This document shows, in pieces, positions 58,831-64,000 of a DNA stretch of 64,000 bases. The DNA lies in the NCBI GenBank assembly GCA_029204225.1, contig CM055107.1, positions 16,733,309-16,797,308 on the forward strand, in the 5' to 3' direction. The stretch is from Diphasiastrum complanatum (Eukaryota > Streptophyta > Lycopodiopsida > Lycopodiales > Lycopodiaceae). Position 1 is the first letter of the stretch; each line of letters begins with the position of its first letter. Made by a program: the position numbers and the translations under genes. The notes under the pieces are model-generated. The model did no database searches. It saw only the letters and a program-made list of their open reading frames with translations, and was not told the origin of the DNA.

Positions 58831-59395
58831 GAAAGATGATATATCAAAATATCCAAATCCAAGAAAAGTCAGTAATAAGTGCATTTCACTAAAGGATTCA
58901 CTCTATTACACACAGGACAAATATTTTCAACCCGAGTGACAAAAACTACCATTCCATCGAAATCCATTTAGCACAAAGAGATATTCTAGGTTTAAGAAAT
59001 TGAAACACTTTAATCTTAGACTTTATGTAAATTCCAAGTCAATTCACACAAGTAGTAATTTATATGACATAACTGTTGGAAATTAAGTCAATAGTTGTCT
59101 CCTTGGTGAATGACTAATTTCTATTTTAAGATTCTTCTTACACGTTTATTGATCGTTGATCTAGGGTCAAGTGAAACCAACTTTTTTTTTCTACATCTGT
59201 TCATCAGATACCTGTAGGAATCATAACTTAGACAGCCAAACTATTTGAAAATCGTCTACAACGAGCTTCCGACTGATCTCCAGCAAAGGGTAACCAATCC
59301 TATCATATTTCGAGTTCAGATGTTAAGTTCAATTATTTGAAGATCATTGAAGACTTGGCCATCTTCAAGAACTTCCACGAATTAGCATTTAGAAC
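58831..59395. other. non-coding, nothing recognised
   Basis: No coding frame or LTR terminus identified. May be LTR or leader of element N. Confidence 0.45.
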
Positions 59396-59500
59396 AACTC
59401 TGTAGAAATACACTAAGTGTCGCAATAGTCTGCAGAAATACACTAAGTGTCACAACAGTCTGCAAAAGTACACTAAGTGTCGCAACAGTCTACAAAAATG
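59396..59500 (+). repeat. minisatellite, three units of about 32 bp
   Basis: Units start at about 59401, 59433 and 59465 with GTAGAAATACACTAAGTGTC, GCAGAAATACACTAAGTGTC and GCAAAAGTACACTAAGTGTC, each followed by (G/A)CAA(T/C)AGTCT. ACACTAAGTGT is a near-perfect palindrome. Confidence 0.92.
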
Positions 59501-59682
59501 AACTATGTTTTTTCGCATTGTCGGCTTTTCTCGAAATGCGACACTTCAGCATAGTTCAATAGTTCAATTATTTTACGACAGTGTCAGCTTTTTCGCAATT
59601 TTTCGAAAAATGCGACACTTGCCTTCAGCTTCTTCCCTTCAATTATTTTGAAGAAGTTAAACTGTTTTAAAGGCACCTTCGT

Positions 59683-59750
59683 TTTGTTAAGGGCACTGTC
59701 GGCTTTTTAAGGACACCGTCGGCTTTTTAAGGGCACTATCAACTTTTTTG
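59683..59750 (+). repeat. minisatellite, three units of about 23 bp
   Basis: TTAAGGGCACTGTCGGCTTTT, TTAAGGACACCGTCGGCTTTT-like and TTAAGGGCACTATCAACTTTT-like units in a row (quoted partly; each about 23 bp). Both minisatellites lie in sequence sharing GTCGC/GTCGG motifs with LTR M. Confidence 0.88.
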
Positions 59751-60249
59751 CAAAATCCCGAAGAGCGAGAAAAATCCCGACAGTCGTCCATTTTCAACGA
59801 GGAATGTTCCCAACCACTTCTCAAAAATGAAAAGTGAGAGAAAGCCACTTCACGTAAAATGCAAAGTGAGAGAATTTGATGCAAAACAGTCTGATAGATT
59901 GTTTATGCTAAGTGTAATCACAGCTTAAATGTTTTGTTGCCCAACATGATTTTATAAATTAATTTATCCTTAGAGACATAAAACGAGTACAGTCCACCGA
60001 ATAGATTAGAAATGGTTTGAGTGTGGCATTACTAAAAATGGATTTAATCAAAAGTTTAGTTCTGAAATAGATTGAAAGAGCAGTATGATAGCGCAAGTTC
60101 CTCAGGCGTCAAATATAGTCATCGTCTGATCAGAAACTGAGGAGTTATAGACGTCCGTGTTCTAATCAGAGTGAGTGAACAAATGTTATCAAACAACAAT
60201 GAAGTGCATTCAAATTACAACAAGCATTCATCTACATTATACACAGATA

Positions 60250-61180
60250 GGAAGGCGTGCTGCTGCTATATTACATTGAAGCACAACAAAATAGCAGTTA
60301 CAACCAGAATGACGGCGTAACTGGGAGGCCCAAATCATTCGTCTCATGGACGGAGCATCCAAAGAAGTTCTTTACTCTTAGCATGTCTGATTCTACTGCC
60401 ATCACTTCTCACATCAATATGTTCAAATCTTTATTGGATCAGTTATCAGTTGTAGGATGTGTTATTCAAGATGATGATGTCGTTATGACCTTGCTTTCTT
60501 CTCTTCCAAAGTCGTATAAACACTTTGTGGTGATGATCTCCACACAACTCGGCCTCACTCTTCAAAAGGTGATCGGTCGTCTTCTTCAAGAAGAAATGTG
60601 GAGAAAGACCAACGACCTATCCATCAAAGACAAATCGAAGAAAGACTATTCCAAAGGCAAGAATCAAGTGCAGCAGCAACAATAGAAGCCTCATACTCAA
60701 GCTGAGAATAGTGGATTGCACAAGAAGTTTTCTGCAGATATTGCAAGAGAGCCAATCACGACATCAAAGAGTGTCGTATCTGCATCTACAACGAGGCAAA
60801 GAAACAACAACAGCAGTAGCCAGATTCCTCCAATGCGACAAAATTCAAGGAGCAAGACACACACCTGTTAATGGCTTACAACAGTGGCAACGAAGACCAC
60901 GATAGTTGGTTCCTAGACAACGACGCTACCCAACACATGATCTCTCACAAGGAATGGTTTACCGAGTATGCAGCTTACAATATAGATCAATTCATCTACC
61001 TCGGAGATTCAAGCACCATACACATTGAAGGCAAAGGGACAATCAAGATCACATTCAACAACAATCTTTCTATTTGTGTTCCCAACGTCCTTCACATTCC
61101 TTAGTCATCAAAGGACCTGTTATCAATATCTAAGATAACTGATGAGGGCTACACTTTTACTTTCTCATCTAAGCAATGTA
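60250..61180 (+). pseudogene. element N, first copia piece: Gag C-half and protease
   Basis: Gag begins abruptly at about KKFFTLSMSDSTAITSHINM, the middle of the UBN2 domain, and has LLSSLPKSYKHFVVMIS; the N-terminal third is absent. A stop at 60683-60685 precedes the knuckle CRYCKRANHDIKEC (about 60735-60776), another stop, then the protease DSWFLDNDATQHMISHKEWF, in which Asn-Asp replace Ser-Gly of DSGA, and ends NVLHIP, a TAG, DLLSISKITDEGYTF. Interrupted after about 61180. Confidence 0.85.
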
Positions 61181-61189
61181 GGGATTGAA

Positions 61190-61680
61190 ATTGGAAACCA
61201 TTATAAGTAGTACTGAGTTAGATCATAAGTTACTAATCTCAGTTAATGAAATAGAAGTAAGTTTGATTATGGAATATTTGTTTTGAGTCAACCTAATCTT
61301 AGTTGGTGTACTAGAATCAGGGAGGGGTTGATGGGCGAAATTTTAATACAAAGTTGTAAGTGGTTTGGAAAACTTGTGAGAGAGAATGTATTTCCTAGTC
61401 TTAGAGATATTCCATATGTTTTTACTCATGAGAAATAGAATTCTTTTGTAGCTAAGTTACAAGATTCTCGGTGAGATATAAGAGTAACATATGTGAATTC
61501 TGGAGGAATTTGCCAAATAAGAATATGTTTATGTACTGAGTCATTGTGAGATTATTCTCGTATGTGCGTGTTTAATCTTGTATGGATCTACTATGTATTC
61601 ATGGTTGGTAGGGTTATTTGGTGCACTTAACCTAGTCGATAAACGCAGACATATGAGCAAGTACTGCTGAAACAAATCCA
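61190..61680 (+). repeat. dispersed repeat R, copy 3
   Basis: Aligns with 52250-52740 (TTTTACTCATGAGAAATAGAA versus TATCTACTAATGAAAAATATA; TAAGTTACAAGATTCTC; GAGGAATTTGCCAAATAAGAAT; GTGCACTTAA). It stands between two copia pieces of element N, splitting or joining them. Confidence 0.7.
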
Positions 61681-61689
61681 TGACACTCC

Positions 61690-62800
61690 ACTCAACCAAG
61701 CAGCAGTCCAAGAAGAAGAAAGGCATCGAGGACAAGAAGACAAAGGCAGAACAGCCAACAGCTTCGCAACCACAACAGCAATAGCACAACCAATTATCGT
61801 CCAAGACCAAGTTATTTTGTAGGTACTGCAAAAGAACCAACCATGATATCAAGGACTGTTGCATCCTCAAGCATAATGAAGCCAGAAAGAAGATGCAGCA
61901 GTAGCAACAAGATGTTGCACTTTCTATGAGTTGTTCAGATGTTAATTTATGGCATCAGAGATTAGGACATCTAAATATGCGTTCAATCTTGTATATGCAT
62001 CATAACAAAATGGTCAAGGACATGAACATAAATGTTGCTACTACAGCTAATCAATCTGTCTGTGAAAGTTGCTTAATAGGCAAACAACCTAGAACCAAAG
62101 CTCTATACTTTATTACATTCATTGATGACTACTCCCATTTTACCAGTGTAATGTTCATTAAGAACAAGTTAGAAGCAATCAATTGTTTCAAAGAATTCAA
62201 GCAATATGCTGAGAATCAAACTGGTCAAAAAATCAAGGCCCTATGGTCTAATTCAGGGGGAGAGTACCTATCAAATGAGATGAAGGACTATCTGCGTCAT
62301 GTGACGTGCACCATCAGTTTACTACAAGCTACACTCCTCAACAGAATGGCAGCTAAGTGCAAAAACTACACATTGTTAGAAGCTGCATGATCCATGACAG
62401 CCAACGTCCATTTACCTCAAACATTTTGGGCAGAAGCAATCTCTACGGCCTGCTATCTGCAAAACTACTCCAGCACTAAAGCAGTTGATTCCAAGACATC
62501 GTTTGAAGCTTGTTACAGATACAAACCAAGCTTGAAACATCTACGTGTTTTTGGATGTCTTTGCTATGCAGAAGTGCCATCTGATCTGAGGAAGAAACTG
62601 GACCCAGTAAGCTGTAAGAATATCTTTATCGGCTACTCAACGTTGCCTAAAGCATATCACATCTATGATGTTGATTCAGGTCAGATCTCAATCAATCGTG
62701 ATATTGTCTTTCTTGAAGACAAGTATCACAATTTCAAGCAGAAGCAGCCGATGCAAGAGTATGCCATAGCAGCTCCACCATCCATTGTTAGGCAATGACC
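61690..62800 (+). pseudogene. element N, second copia piece: zinc knuckle, pre-integrase, integrase
   Basis: A Gag C-terminus rich in Lys and Gln is followed by CRYCKRTNHDIKDC (about 61820-61860), nearly the same knuckle as in the first piece, so the knuckle occurs twice. A stop and a short join lead straight to VNLWHQRLGHLNMRSILYM without protease. CESCLIGKQPRTKA, then YFITFIDDYSHF (the first core motif HxDxxGP is deleted), LWSNSGGEYLSNEMK with Asn for the second catalytic Asp, and the block FWAEAISTACYLQNYSSTKA to IGYSTLPKAYHIYDV and SINRDIVFLEDK (62394-62798). Confidence 0.85.
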
Positions 62801-63028
62801 TACGACTGTTCAGACAAAGGAGTTTGTTCCAATAGCTCCACTTACCTTTGATGGGCTCAAACCCACGATTGTTCAACCACAAGATGCAACGATCCCAGTC
62901 ACTTCACGGGAGAATCATCCACTCAAGCACATGCAATTCGAAGGTTTACAAGACAACGACAACAACCTGATCGTTTTGTCCCTCAGGCGTTCATCAGTCA
63001 CGATGAACCAGCCACAATTGTAGAAGCT

Positions 63029-63649
63029 TTGTCAATGCCCGATGCAGACAATTGGAAGGCTGCCATGGATGCTGAGTATCAGTCTCTAATGAAGAACAAG
63101 ACCTGGAGTCTTGTCAATCCTCCTACTGGTATAAAACCAATTGACTCTAAGTGGATCTTTAAGCTGAAGCTTAAGCCAGATGGATCCATATCCAAATGGA
63201 AAGCTAGACTGGTGGTTAAAGGCTTTCAACAAGTATTTGGGATAGACTACACTAAGACCTTTAGTCCAGTGGTAAAGTATTAGTCTATTTGTACCTTACT
63301 GGCTATAGCTGCTGCAGAAGATATGGACATTCACCAGATGGACGTCCAGACGACATTCCTACACGGATTTATACAAAAAGATATATTCACCTATCAACCA
63401 AAAGGTTACTTCCTTCAAGGCAAGGAGCATCTGGTATGTAAATTGCATAAGGCTTTATATGGTCTTAAGCAAGCTCCCAAGGCTTGGTATGACAAAATTA
63501 ATTACTTCTTGTTGTAGCACAATTTTACTTCTTGCTCTACAGACTGCAATGTATATCTCAGACGTAAAGGGTCAAGCTATGTCATAATAGCATTATACAT
63601 TGATGATTCTTTAATTATTCGCAATTCAAATCAGTTACTACAAGAAATC
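63029..63649 (+). pseudogene. element N reverse transcriptase, cut off
   Basis: [20 protein letters not shown] and [17 protein letters not shown] open RVT_2; [20 protein letters not shown], a TAG at about 63282, MDIHQMDVQTTFLHGFIQKD, LHKALYGLKQAPKAWYDKI, a TAG, then the active-site block ALYIDDSLIIRNSNQLLQEI. The next codons are no longer copia: the frame passes into a hAT domain at about 63650. RNase H and the 3' LTR are not in the window. Confidence 0.88.
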
Positions 63650-64000
63650 ATGGCATCATCCCGCATCTTTCGAGAGGCTATCTCGAAAGTTGTAGTCTGC
63701 GAGCCCGGCTACACACCACCCACACCCGACACACTACGCGACCCTTTGCTCCAGGAGTGGGTTGCATCAGTCAGAGAGAGACTAGCCACACTGCAGGAGG
63801 CTTGGGATAGATACGGCTGTTCCATCATGGTTGATGGGTGGACTAATCGTCGTAGACGTCCACTCATCAACGTGATTGTTTCTACTTGTTACGGTTCCAT
63901 GTTCCTGCAACATCGACGCCTCCGAGGTAGGGAGAGTGCATTTGGCCAAGTACATTTATGGCATCATCCGCGTAGCAATAGAGGAGGTCGGGCCACAACG
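63650..64000 (+). pseudogene. hAT transposase fragment, DUF659 domain (partial)
   Basis: SSRIFREAISKVVVCEPGY, TPPTPDTLRDPLLQEWV, then RYGCSIMVDGWTNRRRRPLI and NVIVSTCYGSMFL match the DUF659 domain of plant hAT transposases (pattern GCSIMSDGWTDxRRRPLINF). A one-base shift near 63910 moves the rest (NIDASEVGRVHLAKYIYGII, RVAIEEVGPQ) to another frame. GC content jumps at the junction. No BED finger or terminal inverted repeat is seen before it; the domain runs off the right edge, so the true extent is unknown. Confidence 0.85.

Noticed and set aside
59396-59500. Regular repeats with partly palindromic units resembling a CRISPR array
   Set aside because: Units are contiguous with no unique spacers, and the setting is a plant retrotransposon region; a minisatellite.

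Overview
This window is land-plant nuclear DNA, AT-rich by eye and dominated by nested, mostly dead transposable elements. Evidence for a plant: Ty1/copia elements primed by initiator-Met tRNA (TGGTATCAGAGC-type sites), chromodomain and chromodomain-less Ty3/gypsy fragments, hAT transposase remnants, and one host gene, a three-exon prefoldin subunit 4 gene with GT-AG introns and plant-like sequence. The clade cannot be fixed from sequence alone; the density of old nested LTR elements suggests a large genome.

Layout. 1-1.7 kb: leader, primer site and 5' LTR of a minus-strand copia element (LTR family B) that runs off the left edge; it sits in an unrecognised, decayed coding sequence (1.7-4.2 kb, minus). 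4.8-8.6 kb: pieces of two plus-strand copia elements ending in a family-B LTR (6010-6708) and a family-A LTR (7972-8593). 8.6-11.2 kb: nothing recognised. 11236-14869: a family-A copia element on the minus strand with a perfect 5-bp target duplication (GTCAA), an open gag-protease frame and a deletion that removed most of pol. 15.1-16.9 kb: truncated copia with two tandem duplications. 17-20.3 kb: no gene seen. 20.5-21.5 kb: two gypsy LTRs tail to tail around an integrase/chromodomain tail. 22.1-26.5 kb: a gypsy element lacking the reverse-transcriptase core and the rest of integrase. 26.5-30.8 kb: non-coding LTR-type sequence (LARD-like). 31622-37100: the best-preserved element, a minus-strand copia with two near-identical LTRs and a slightly mutated target duplication, nested in an older LTR. 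37.4-39.6 kb: more LTR and LARD-like debris.

40.7-41.9 kb: a decayed hAT transposase. 42740-43989 (minus): prefoldin subunit 4, the only convincing host gene and apparently intact. 45.5-63.6 kb: three or four related, badly decayed plus-strand copia elements (called L, M and N here), one inserted in the LTR of another, with a dispersed repeat of unknown nature (R) in both orientations, a 150-bp CT microsatellite inside an LTR and two minisatellites. At 63.65 kb the last copia reverse transcriptase runs in frame into a hAT DUF659 domain that continues to the window edge.

No operon-like or cooperating gene system is visible. No tRNA, rRNA or CRISPR array was recognised by eye. The most useful objects are the prefoldin gene, the unidentified decayed protein at 1.7-4.2 kb, the copia-hAT junction, the inverted gypsy tails and the LARD-like family.
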